Origin: Acorus gramineus
Lineage: Eukaryota > Streptophyta > Magnoliopsida > Acorales > Acoraceae
Reading direction: 5' to 3'
Assembly (NCBI GenBank): GCA_030737835.1
Contig: CM060847.1
Span: 21,540,433-21,604,432 of the forward strand
Length of the DNA stretch: 64,000 nucleotides
Shown: one piece after another, positions 34,319 through 45,575 of the stretch
How the letters are laid out: each line of letters starts with the position of its first letter
Position numbering within the stretch: the first letter of the stretch is position 1
Program-made: the position numbers and the translations under genes
Notes under the pieces: model-generated
What the model was told of the DNA's origin: nothing
Databases searched by the model: none
The model's input: only the letters and a program-made list of their open reading frames with translations

Positions 34319-34650
34319 CAGGTAAGTACTCTCTTCCCATATCTAAGGTTCATTTATTTCCTGTCTTTCATTGTATATAGATCCTGCGCACTCTAATCTT
34401 GCATATTAAAAAAAAAAAAAAAAAAAATCAATTTCTGCTTGTACATGAAATTTCCTTGCTTTATTTCTTGCTTTGCTTGCTAAAAAAAAAAAAAAAAAAA
34501 AAAAAAATCAATTTCTGCTTTACTTCTTGCTTTGCTTGCTAAAAAAAAAAAAAAAAATATTTCTGTTTGTACATAAAATTTCTTTGCTTTTACTTCTTGC
34601 TTTGCCTGCTAAAAAAAAAAAAAAAAAAAACTCAATTTTAAGGGAGGGGT
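34319..34650 (+). repeat. Poly(A)-bearing repeats between protease and reverse transcriptase, with a donor-like site
   Basis: About four units of cttgctttgcttgct followed by 15-27 A residues (34400-34640). Just before them, at 34320, is a strong donor-like sequence (CAGGTAAGTA). Ogre elements are known to splice an intron between protease and reverse transcriptase, and the position fits. A clear acceptor was not found by eye. Confidence 0.45.
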
Positions 34651-37600
34651 GGGATCTAAAAATGGACAATGTAGAACAACCTAAGACATTAGGTTCCCTG
34701 TTTGAGATAAAGGATGACGCTTTGGTGGTCTGGCACCCCTCGCTTTTTAATTCTGATCTCCTGGACAAACTGCGGAGTTTGGTCGACCCTCCTAAGGCGT
34801 CAATGCCCCATGTGTCTCAAGGACCTGGCAAGGCTTCACGATTTCAAATCCCTACTCGGATTATCGATGACATCGGGGAACGTATTCACGTAATCCATGG
34901 AATAGAACGATCCGAGTCAATAGCTGTCATCGAAGAACCTGATTTGGAGGACCTTGGAGATTTCGATGACGGCTTGGGGGTATTTGAGATTTGTGACGAT
35001 GATGAAGAAGCAGAGCAAGAAGAGGAGATGTCAAAGGGGTTCGCAGAAAGCCTTCAGCACTTTGATGAGCAGACGGCAAGTGAGGAGGAAAGGATGGAGG
35101 AGCTGAATCTCGGGACCGCCACTGATCCTAAGATCATCTTGATCAGTGCGGAACTAAATCCGAGCGAGCGAGAAAGTTTGGAGAAGGTGTTGAGGAGCTA
35201 TTCGGATGTGTTCGCCTGGTCTTACGAAGACATGCCTGGTCTTGACCCTTCATTGGTTGAGCATAGGCTAGTTCTGGAACCAGACGCCAAACCAATAAAG
35301 CAGAAGCTAAGGCGGCTCCATCCGAAGTTGGCCATAAAGGTGAAGGAGGAAGTAGATAAGTTACACCAGGCAAAGTTTATCAGGGTGGTGCTTACCCAAA
35401 GTGGATAGCCAACATTGTCCCGGTAAGCAAGAAAGATGGCAAAGTCCGTGTGTGTGTAGACTTCCGAGATCTCAATCGGGTTTGCCCGAAAGACGATTTC
35501 CCTCTTCCACACATTGACATTCTTGTTGACAATACTGCAGGACACGAAATGCTGTCCTTTATGGATGGTTTCTTGGGTTATAATCAGATCCATCTAGCAG
35601 AAGAAGATCAGGAGAAGACATCATTCATCACTCCTTGGGGGACCTACTGCTACGTTGTAATGCCCTTCGGCCTTAAAAATGCCGGGGCAACGTACCAGCG
35701 CGCCATGACCTCGATTTTCCACGACATGATGCACAAATTGATGGAAGTTTACGTGGATGACATCTTGGTCAAGTCTAAGACGCAGGAAGGTCATGCAGGG
35801 ACACTTGAAAGGGTTCTACATAACTGTAGAAAATTTAGTTTGAAAATGAACCCTAAGAAGTGTAGGTTTGGAGTGTGGTCTGGAAAGCTATTGGGATTCA
35901 TGATAAGTAAGAGGGGGATTGAAGTCGATCCATCTAAAGCAAGAGCGATCGCTCAAATGCCCCCTCTGGAAAATTTGAAGGAGCTTGGGGGACTCATCAA
36001 TCGGCTGCAATTTATTCATCGATTCATTTCACAGCATGCCGAACGGTGTAAACCCTTCTACAAGCTGTTAAAAGGAGGGACTGAATTCATTTGGGATGAC
36101 AAGTGTCAACAAGCATTTGATGAACTTAAGAAATACTTACTCAGCCCCCCTGTTCTCTCAGCCCCTGTCCCTGGGCGTCCGCTACTTCTCTACCTGGCGG
36201 CCACTGAAGAAGCTGTTGGCGCAGTGCTCGCACAACACGATGAAGAAGGAAGGAAGGAAAAGGCTATCTATTATTTGAGCAAAACTCTGATTGAATATGA
36301 GCAGGCCTACCCGCTCATGGAAAGGACATGTTTAGCGCTGGTATGGGCCTCTCAGAAATAGTGGTGTGGGCCTACGCCACTATTTCCTTGCGCACCAAGT
36401 AAAGTATCTGGCAAAGATGGATCCGGTAAGGTATCTGTTTGAGAAGGCATCAGTGACTGGTCGGCTAGCTCGATGGCAGGTCCAACTAAATGAGTTTGAC
36501 ATCACGTATGTCACTCAAAAATCCATCAAGGGACAAGCCATCGCCGACCACCTTGCTCACCTCCCACTGCCGGATTATGAGCCTGTCAGGACGGATTTCC
36601 CTGACGAAGAGTTGTTTGCATTAGTTGAGGAAGATGACCGCAAGACATGGACATTGTATTTTGATGGAGCGGTCAATCAGAAAGGAAGAGGAATTGGAAT
36701 TGCCTTGCTCTCCCCTGAAGGTGTCATCATCCCGCGCGCTTTTCAACTTACTTTTAATGCTACTAACAATATTGCGGAGTATGAAGCATTGATTGCAGGT
36801 TTAAAGTCAGCCCTAGCTCTTGGAGTTCGTCATCTAAAGATTGTTGGAGATTCACTCTTAGTAATTCGCCAAACTTTGAAGAAGTGCCAGACAAGGGACC
36901 CGAAGCTCAAGCCCTACAGAGAACTGACTATTATCCTGTTGCGCCAGTTTCAAGAAGTGATCCACATTTTCACGCCTCGAGCCGGCAACATCCTCGCCGA
37001 TGCCTTGGCCTCGTTGGCCTCCTCACTCACCCTCCCGATATCCAAAAAGGCGGAGACTGTCATCATCCAAAGACTAGAAACTCCGGCCACTGACCTTCGA
37101 GACTGCAAGATTCAAGACCTAATGGAGCAGCAAGAGAAGAAAGATGAGATTCTTAAGTTTGTTTCCGCAATAGATTTGGAGGAGCCTGATGATGGAAATC
37201 CTTGGTTCTTCGACATCAAGAACTACCTTGAAGATGGCTCCTTTCCGGAGTACGCCACCAGTGATGATCGAAAAGCTGTTAAAAGAATGGCGACCAAATA
37301 TTGTCTTCGAGGAGGCATTCTCTTTCGCATGTCCTTCAATGGAGAGTTGTTGAGATGCTTGGAAGATGAAGAAGCATTCACTATTGTGAAAGAGGCACAT
37401 TCCGGAGTTTGTGGAGGCCATGTGAATTCACAGATGCTCGCAAAGAAAGTTCTAAGGATGGGTTACTATTGGCCCACAATGGAGGGGGATTGCCACAAAT
37501 TCGTCAAACGGTGTGTTCAGTGCCAGACCCATGCCAATAAGATCCATGCACCCGCCTCCGCATTGCATTCCATGACCTCTCCTTGGCCTTTCTCCATGTG

Positions 37601-38465
37601 GGCTCTCGACATCATCGGCCCCTTTAGGGATACAGTTGAAAACACCAGTCAGAAAGCCTTCATCCTCACTGCCACAGAATACTTCACCAAATGGGCCGAG
37701 GCTGAGTCGTACATAGTGATCAAGAGTTCTACTCTTGTTCGCTTCGTTCGTACTCATATCCTCACACGATTTGGCGCTCCGAAGGTAATCATTACTGACA
37801 ATGGTCCTCAGTTCATTTCTCAGGAATTTCAAGACCTCTGCAACAAGCACCACATTGAGCTGCATCACTCCACCCCATATTATCCCCAAGGGAATGGACA
37901 AGCGGAGGCTACGAACAAGACTCTCCTGAAGATCATCAAAAAAACCGTGGAGACGCATAAGGCTACCGATTGGCCGGACAAGCTAGTTGATGCACTTTGG
38001 GCTTATCGCACCTCCATCAGGACCCCCACAGGTCAGACTCCTTACTCCCTTACTTTTGGGATGGAAGCGGTGGTTCCCTATGAAGTGCTTATCCCATCTT
38101 TGAGAGTGGAGTTGGACAAGGATTTACAACCCGAGGATAGGAGGGAAGCGCTCCTTCTACAACTTGAACTATTAGATGAGAAAAGGTTGCGAGCAGCCGA
38201 ACACGCCCAAATTTACCAAAGGAGAATGTCCAGAGCCTTCCAGAAAAAGGTAATTGAAAGAAAGTTCCAAGTTGGGGAAATGGTGCTCAAGCAGCTCATG
38301 CCTTCTCGACAACCACACCCAAGAGGAAAACTGCAACCAATTTGGGAAGGACCTTATGTAATCACCCATGCCTATTCCGGGAATGCTTATCGCTTGGTGA
38401 ACGCCGAAGGGGACGAGGTCTCAGGTACATGGAATGCACTGTATTTGAAAAAATTCTATGCTTAA
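34651..38465 (+). CDS. Tat pol: reverse transcriptase, two RNase H domains, integrase (fossil part)
   Basis: Reverse transcriptase at about 35150-36000 (CVDFRDLNRVCPKD; active site YVDD at 35750). First RNase H at about 36100-36560. A second, archaeal-like RNase H at about 36645-37030 (LYFDGAVNQKGRGIG, EYEALIAGL) is a known feature of the Tat lineage. The integrase has its zinc-binding part at about 37390-37540 (H, H, C, C) and a DDE core: WALDIIGPF near 37600, ITDNGPQF near 37795, GNGQAEATNK near 37890. It ends with a GPY-type motif (WEGPYVI) and the stop at 38465. No chromodomain follows, as expected. About two breaks are visible in the region. Confidence 0.85.
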
Positions 38466-39857
38466 TACTTGATGTTTGAGAAATTTTACCATTACTTACT
38501 GTGAATCCTAGTATCTATGCCTGATGATATGATTTGATAGCCTTAAGGATAGCATGTGTTTTATATAGACTCATACTCACCGCTCTTACCACTGTCATCA
38601 CACTTATACAGTTTAAGACCTGGTTCACTGATAGATAAAAGATCGCCCACAACATTAGACTGGGGCAATTTGTAATTGTCATTCTTTTGTTTGTATTTTA
38701 ACTCGTGTTGCCTATGATCCATGAAAATACCTTAGTCTTGGCGCATGTCCCAAAAGAGCTGGCTCTGGCACTGTCGATGCTTCCAAAGAGAAGGTAAAAA
38801 ACAAAAATACCCTCCAAAATAGGGCAAGTTGGCCATTATAAAAAAAAATAGAACAAAAAAAAAAGAGTATAAAGTGGGTATCCAATGCGGGCCTGCGTCC
38901 TCCACCCTTTAATATATATATATATATATATAAAAAGCAGTAAAGAAGAAAGCTGGGGGGACCGAGTGACTTAGGACATGTGCTAGGACTGGGGCAATTT
39001 TTTAGTTGGTTCAAGGAGGACACTACTCTCACCCCCATTCATTCACTTCCCCCCTTTTTGTGACAAGATATGAATTAAACCAGTTCTTTTGGGTCAAGTG
39101 AAATTTTCAGTCTAGAGGTGAGCCACTTCTTAAACTGCTACCACACACTGCACATGAGTCTACTTAAAACCTTGTTCATCTAAAAGTCGGTCTTTGAATG
39201 TTATCCTGGCACATTTATGGAGTTCTCAGTACATTTTGGTAACATGATCAAGCATACAAGAACTTCCAGACTTGGGAACTATCCCCATCGACAAAACCAC
39301 GCAAGGTATCCTTGATATGGCAAACAGTTGATCACCATGAGTCCTTTTAATAACTGGTAAGAATCTCTCATTGCTGACATCAAGGTCAAGATAGCACCAT
39401 GCATCATCAGGTTTGTTTCTCCATAACCCATTACCCCCAATTTTATCATTATTTGGGCCCTTGACAAATTAACAAGGAGAAATAAAAAAAAATGAGCAGG
39501 GGCCCAAACGGAACAGATATGATCATTTGGTCTAGTCTCTTAAGTTGTTTTGTAGGGCCTAGGAGAAGCAAGAAGGGAACGGACGAATGAACGATCATTA
39601 AACAAGCAGACAGAACTTGCGTGGTCCCCCTAGATGGATATCAATTCAAACAGTTTCCGTATGGATTGTCGATAATCTAAACAAAGGCCATCTTGTAATT
39701 TTAAAAGGGGAGTATTGAAGTGTGAACATATGCTTAATTGAGTGGGTATATCTACTTAGCTCTGTGTTTAATGTTGTTGTACAGGGTCCAGAGGAAAGGA
39801 GAACAGAGCAAGAATACAAGAGAACAAAAAACCAAACAAGACTGGACACATACTTCT
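38466..39857 (+). other. Tat spacer downstream of integrase
   Basis: Non-coding AT-rich sequence with an (at)n tract near 38910-38930 and A runs. No domain is seen on either strand. Confidence 0.6.
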
Positions 39858-40130
39858 GGACGAATCTTGGTGTGAACGGCGACTTAGACAATCCAGATGG
39901 CGAACGTCGATGGGGACGAACCTGGCGGTGAACGTTGACTAAGACAACTCCTCATGGAACGTCGACGGGGACAAGCCTGGCGGTGAACATCGACTGAGAC
40001 AACTCTGCGTGGAACGTCAACAAAGACAACTCTGTGTGGAACGTCGACAAAGACAACCCTGGTGTGAACGTCAATAGGGACGATCCTGTTGATATACGTC
40101 GACAAAGACAACCCCATTGGAGGATCGTCG
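39858..40130 (+). repeat. Degenerate GTCGA-rich tandem repeat in the internal region
   Basis: Seven or so units of about 33-39 bp of the type gaacgtcgacaaagacaac. The core words resemble those of the 56-bp and 28-bp arrays in the LTRs, so the element carries related repeat motifs in three places. Confidence 0.75.
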
Positions 40131-40185
40131 AGCCATTTTTCAGCAACAACTTTACCTATCAAAAATGTTCCCTGGTCACCCTGCA

Positions 40186-40780
40186 AATTCAAATCACCTG
40201 TCTATCCACATTCCATACACACATTCACAAAGCCAAAAAAAACAGAGAGAAAAGAGAGAGAGCATATGGCCCCTACTATTGCTTATTTCAAACACTTGGA
40301 CCATTCTATATCTCTAAACTATCAGTCAAAATCACCTGTCTATCCACATTCCATACACACATTCACAAAGCCAAAAAAAAAAAAACAGAGAGAGAAAGAG
40401 AGAGAGCATATGGCCCCTGCTATTCCTTATTTCAAACACTTGGACCAGTCCATTCTATATCTCTAAACTATCAGTCAAAATCACCTGTCTATCCACATTC
40501 CATACACACATTCACAAAGCCAAAAAAAAAAACAGAGAGAGAAAGAGAGAGAGCATATGGCCCCTGCTATTCCTTATTTCAAACACTTGGACCAGTCCAT
40601 TCTATATCTCTAAACTATCAGTCAAAATCACCTGTCTATCCACATTCCATACACACATTCACAAAGCCAAAAAAAAACAGAGAGAGAAAGAGAGAGAGCA
40701 TATGGCCCCTGCTATTCATCATTTCAAACACTTGGACCAGTCCATTCTATATCTCTAAACTATCAGCCAAAATCATTCAC
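40186..40780 (+). repeat. Four-copy tandem repeat of about 140-148 bp
   Basis: Copies start aatcacctgtctatccacat near 40190, 40329, 40478 and 40627. Each includes an A run, a GA-rich tract (agagagaaagagagag), gcatatggcccct and tcaaacacttggacca. The copies are nearly identical, so the array is recent. The open frame crossing it is a product of the repeat. Confidence 0.9.
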
Positions 40781-40850
40781 CCACTAGGAGGAGTAAATCT
40801 GGGATGAGGTACGAGTTATAGCCCAAAGGAATCCAAAGGAGGAAGGAGAA

Positions 40851-43800
40851 TCAAACCTGTTGTTGGAAGTCACCACCCTGAACCGAAGGAGGACGAGGAG
40901 GTTGTCCTGGGGCGGTCTCACCCCCTTGAAAATCCTGTCTCGCTGGAGTAGGTCTCGAAGTGGCGGATCCTTCAACCATCGAGGGAAGACGAGGGGGGGC
41001 CATTGAGTAGGAACGTGATGCACCGCTTCGAAAGGACACCGAGCCTGACAGCCCCGACATCTCGAGAAATTTAAGGTCATCCTCTGTAAATACCCCTGCG
41101 GAGTTTATCTTCATCCTCACAGTAGCCACAATAGACCGATACAAGCTCAACTCTTTGTTCCTCCTCTCGACCCGCTGCTGGGAAAGCCGGAGATCGTCTT
41201 CCATCTTGTGCTTATTTTCTTCTGCTCTCTGCCTATCCTCCTCCGTCCTCTGTTGGAAGCGTCTGAGATCCTCCTCCGACCTCCGCCGGTCCTCCTCCGC
41301 TCTCTGTCTACCATTTCTCTCACTCTCCAAAGAAGACTGAAGGGTATGGATGAACTCTCGCTGCAAACCTGGGTCGGATGCACCTGAGGATGCCTCGAAG
41401 TCTGCTACTCTGGATTGCAAGTCGTCCCTCTCACGGGTCAAAGCAAGGACGTCATTCCTTGTCCTAAGAATCTCCCTCTGAAACTGCGCTACCTCATTCT
41501 CTTGTCGGTCCCTAGCCTCTACAAGCTGCATCCTAACATCCATCAACTCGTTTTGAGCCTCTTGCAGTTGACCCAACAGTACAAGTTCTTGACCCGAAGA
41601 TGATGGTAACAATCCGGCAACTCGAGCTTGCTCTACTCCCTCAAGATGTGCCTCAAGATCTCCTATTCTCTGCAAGAGTCGCTGTTTCTCCACCTGGAGT
41701 TCACTCACCAATGAAGTTTGAACTGCAAGCTCCTCGCTCACAGTCTTAAGTCTCCGAGCAACGGCAGATCGCCCGCCCTGATTAAAGAGAATTTGAATAA
41801 TCATTCTTTATGAGAAGCATTATGAAAAAAAAAAGCAAGTTTTGAAGGAAACAAACATGCCTACCTCTATGTCAGGCATCAGTTCTTCGAATATCCCAAG
41901 ATCCTTTGCATGCTCCTTGCGATACCATTCCATGTAGTCATCACTACTGTCAAGATCCGCCGGTGGTCTAACTGGGTGGCCTTTCTCTTCCCATAACTTC
42001 AAGTGTTCAGAAAAGTCATCCTCTGGAAAAAAGGCTCTTGGGATCCCTCGTAGAGTCAGACGAGGAGAAGTTGGAAGAGGACCAGGGATCCATTGGTGAA
42101 AGCCTAGCTGGCGTGCTACGCGACTAGCACAGTGGTAGAGAACCTCATTAAAGAAAACAAGCCATGTATCGCAGACTAGTTCATCAGGAATCTCCTCCAT
42201 GTATGGCCTCCATGTCATCTGAAATAGTAACAAGCGCATGGGACGCTAAGCTGAAAGAATGCACCCCTCAAGGAAAGTTTGATGAAGCAAGAGAACGTAC
42301 CTTCTCCTCAGTCAGCAAGAGAAAATCCTCGCGGAGAAGAGCTAGAGTCCTACCATAATTTGCTTCTGGCGCAACCCACCGCATGGCACGAGGGAAAGAT
42401 GGGTCACAAAGATCCATTGATTGTGGACGAGCAATAACAATATGCTCGTACCCAAAGAGCTGTTCACAAAAAGGGGACGATGAGAAAAATCAATTACAAG
42501 TTCAAAGATAAGCAAATGCAAGCATCGAGCAAGTTATACCTGAAGAAATGCAATGAACCCACCAAGACTCTTGTCCTTTGCCCGTTGCTTCTTTCTTGAT
42601 AACTCAGCAAATAGATGAGCCAACATCGCTGCTCCCCAAGCATAGTCTCCCATTTGCACCAGATCCTCCATAAGGGTCAAAAAGTGTAAAGAAACTCGGT
42701 CTGAGGAATTACAGAAGAGCACGCGCCCAAAGAAAAATAAATAAAAGGCCCTCAGTTCTCTTTGGGCTCGCACAGGATCGGCCACTGTCTTCCTTTGTTT
42801 CGTCATGAGGTCTCGGGCCACAAATTGCGCCTCCGTCTCTTTTGGCCGACGCAAGAGGAACCTCCCCAAGCCATATTGAGCAGCGAGACGCCCTAAAGGA
42901 ATGCGGGTGAGAGTTTTCCCTCCATCAATGAGATCCCAAGCACCGATTAACTCCTGAAATTTTCGACGGTAATTTCCAAGTGTCTTCCCTGTCACCGGGC
43001 GACCCGTGACTGGAAGACCAGTGATCCGGAGGACATCTTCTAAAGTAGGCATCACTGCGCCAGTCGGAAGGATGAAAGTGCAGCTCCTTGGATCCCACCT
43101 CTCGCCTAAAGCCTCTATATATCCTCGGTCCACACTAAAAGGCTCAATCTGAAAGAAGGCCCGAAACCTGGCCCCGTCTACAAGCCCTTGCTCAACAGGT
43201 GCTAGGTCCTTATACCAGTTTCGCACGCCATGCCAAAAAGAACATGATCTCAGCGGCCGCTACAAGACAAAGGTAAGTAAAAAAAAATTAAAAATGATAA
43301 TTCCCTACTAATATTTAATTTCTCCTTTCAGGAGTAATAAAAAAAATGGGGAGGGAGAATCATGTTTACCAAGGCACGACGATAGGCACCCGCCACTTCC
43401 TCCTCGTCGTCGCCCTCGCCGTCACCCCCCGCCTCCAAATCAAGCATGGCAACCCGTTCATCAGCCCCTCCAGCTTCATTAGGCTCATCAACCCCTGTGT
43501 TCGCACCCTCAGACTCGTCCGAGTCCGAACCACCCTCTGCAGCGTCTTGCCCAAAGCCACCCGCACCCGCGACAACGCCCGCAAACACATCAATGCTTAC
43601 GTTGCCCCCCTCGACCTCATCTATCTTTGTGCTTTCGTCTGTGGATCTGTTAGTACCTATATTATCACCAGATTCTGCTGCAGTCGACTCATCCCATGAT
43701 ATCTCCTCCGACCCATTAGTCTCCATATTCACCCTCGCCGCGACAATCCCCGCACTCGCCGCTCCCGCCTCCACCCCTGACACTCCTCTCGTTGCCACAT

Positions 43801-44473
43801 CATTGACAACCCCCGAGACTCCCACTAGGTACACGCCCGCATTACTCTCAGCCTCCATGCCCGCCCCCGCTTCGGGTATAACCGCTGCCCTCATCTCCCT
43901 TTTTCCCGCGTCCGCACCCGTCACCCCCATGCGTGCGCCGGCTGCCCCCGACGTTTCGCCGCCCTCCGCAACCGCTGTGTCACCTCCTACTGCCTCCCCC
44001 ATCACCGTCATCAGCCTTGTTTCCACCATCGCCGTCATAATGGTCTCACGGTCCCTCTCGGGCATTTCACCAAACACCTCTCGCGCACCCTCCGTTCCTT
44101 CTTCTCCAACACCACCCCGGCCCCCACCGCTGCTGCCCATGGCCTCCGGCGCGGCTGACCCCATCACCGTCATCAGCCTTGTTTTCACCATCGCCGTCAT
44201 AATGGTCTCACGGTCCCTCTCGAGCATTTCACCAAACACCTCTCGTGCACCCTCCTTTCCTTCTTCTCCAACACCACCCCGGCCCCCACCGCTGCTGCCC
44301 ATGGCCTCCGGCGCGGCTGAACTTGCTTCCATGATCCCTGCCACCACACCCCTCACCTTCGGAACATCAAGGGCCGCCTTCGGATCATTATTGCTTTTCC
44401 CATGTTGCCCCACCGAACCACCCGCGGAAGTCTTCCGCCACTTTCGCTCCAAGCGCTCGGTCCTCGGCGGCAT
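40851..44473 (-). CDS. Antisense five-exon gene with plant mobile domain, inside the Tat element
   Basis: Exons on the minus strand: 44473-43370, 43259-42540, 42459-42301, 42218-41865 and 41777-40851. All introns are 75-110 bp, GT-AG and phase 0, and together the exons give about 1,087 residues with no interruption. Residues 1-368 are low-complexity Ala/Gly/Glu-rich with a 54-residue internal duplication. About 380-735 match the plant mobile domain (FILPTGAVMPTLEDVLRITG, then RAMRWVAPEANYG, then RVARQLGFHQWIPG), a family found both in host MAIN/MAIL-type proteins and in transposons. About 785-1010 are coiled coil (heptads of Leu with Glu, Arg and Gln). Antisense extra genes are known in Tat elements. 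Their role is unknown; chromatin or silencing interference is a guess. The start was chosen at the first true ATG (MPPRTERLERKWRKTS). The 3' end could include a further exon, since CAG/GTTTGA lies at the stop. Confidence 0.65.
44140..44462 (-). repeat. 162-bp in-frame duplication in exon 1 of the antisense gene
   Basis: Two adjacent copies of 162 bp (54 codons; shared text around ccatggcctccggcgcggct at 44138 and 44300) encode APEAMGSSGGGRGGVGEEG and following residues with a few changes. The frame is preserved. The exact outer limits are approximate. Confidence 0.75.
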
Positions 44474-45558
44474 CTCAATTGCGTTTTGAATAGGTGAGGA
44501 AGATGAAGGGAGGTCTGTCCAAAAAAAAAAGAAGGATTCGGGGAGGATGAATTTCCTAGAGTTGATGACACCCCGACGACGGGTTGGATGAGCGGGTAAG
44601 TATTCTTTCACGTTTTATGTAAGCCAAAACTCATCACAGGCATGTCTAAGTCACCCCTATATATATATGCACCTATATCTATCTAAATAACCATGTATTT
44701 AACTTGAGTTGAGTCAAAACCCACCACAGGTATATCTAAAACACCCCTATATATATGCACATGTATCTATCTAAATAAACATGTACTTAATTTGAGTTTA
44801 TATAGTTGTGCCTTGGAAACATCTTTGAACACTTTATCTCACGTATCTCCAATGGATTTCGGACGTATTTTTCAGATTTTCGGATATTTATTTTCAAATT
44901 TTAGACATTTATTTTCAGATTTTGGATATTTTCAAGTGTTATATTGCCTATATCAATGAATATTCTGATTTTCTGTACTCTCTTTATGTTTTGAGCACCT
45001 TTTGGGCATTCTGTTGCATAATTTTCAAAGCAAATTTTTTTGACACATCTTTTGGGCATCTATAAGCATTCTATTATATATGTCAGTTGCATTTTGGTAC
45101 ATTTTCAGGATTTTCATTAGGGCTACGACATTTAAACCTGGGCATTTTGTCTCTCAGTACATGCAAGTCAGGATTGATTTCCCATACTCCAATTTTCTTT
45201 GAGTTATCAATAAAATGATCCTTCTCCAATTATTCGAAAGTATCCCCTTTTTATTTCTGTCATGATATCCCCCTGTTTGCTGAGTTGCAACGCACGGTAG
45301 GCACAGGGAATCCAACGCCGGGTTGCAGTACACGAAGGCTAGGAACCCCAACCGAGGGTTGGATCACTCATTGACATTTAGATCAAACATTTCCTTCTCC
45401 CTTCAATGATCATTTCATTAATGGATCATAAGAAAATTGCTTCCATGTTTATCTCCTGACTTGTATTTACCAGAAAACAATGCCAGATGGTTAAACCGAT
45501 CAAAATGAGGTCTCTCTTCTTATCCTCGAATGGTGCTTCAAGCTTCACTTAAAACACC
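44474..45558. other. Tat region upstream of the antisense gene
   Basis: AT-rich, no coding sequence. A direct duplication of about 85-90 bp is present at 44623-44705 and 44715-44800 (cacccctatatatatgcac, atctatctaaata). Since the antisense gene starts at 44473, its promoter would lie here. Confidence 0.5.
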
Positions 45559-45575
45559 ATCCGAGGAGGGGCAAT
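45559..45575 (+). other. Polypurine tract of the Tat element
   Basis: ccgaggaggggcaat directly before the 3' LTR start TGTAGATACC at 45576. Confidence 0.8.

Noticed and set aside
40034-40807. Plus-strand frame of 257 codons across the four-copy repeat
   Set aside because: Open only because the repeat unit lacks stops; sequence is the repeat translated in changing frames, with no domain.
43446-44489. Plus-strand frame of 347 codons, Ala/Pro/Ser/Thr-rich
   Set aside because: Shadow of exon 1 of the antisense PMD gene, which has splice sites and a domain-bearing continuation; the plus frame has neither.
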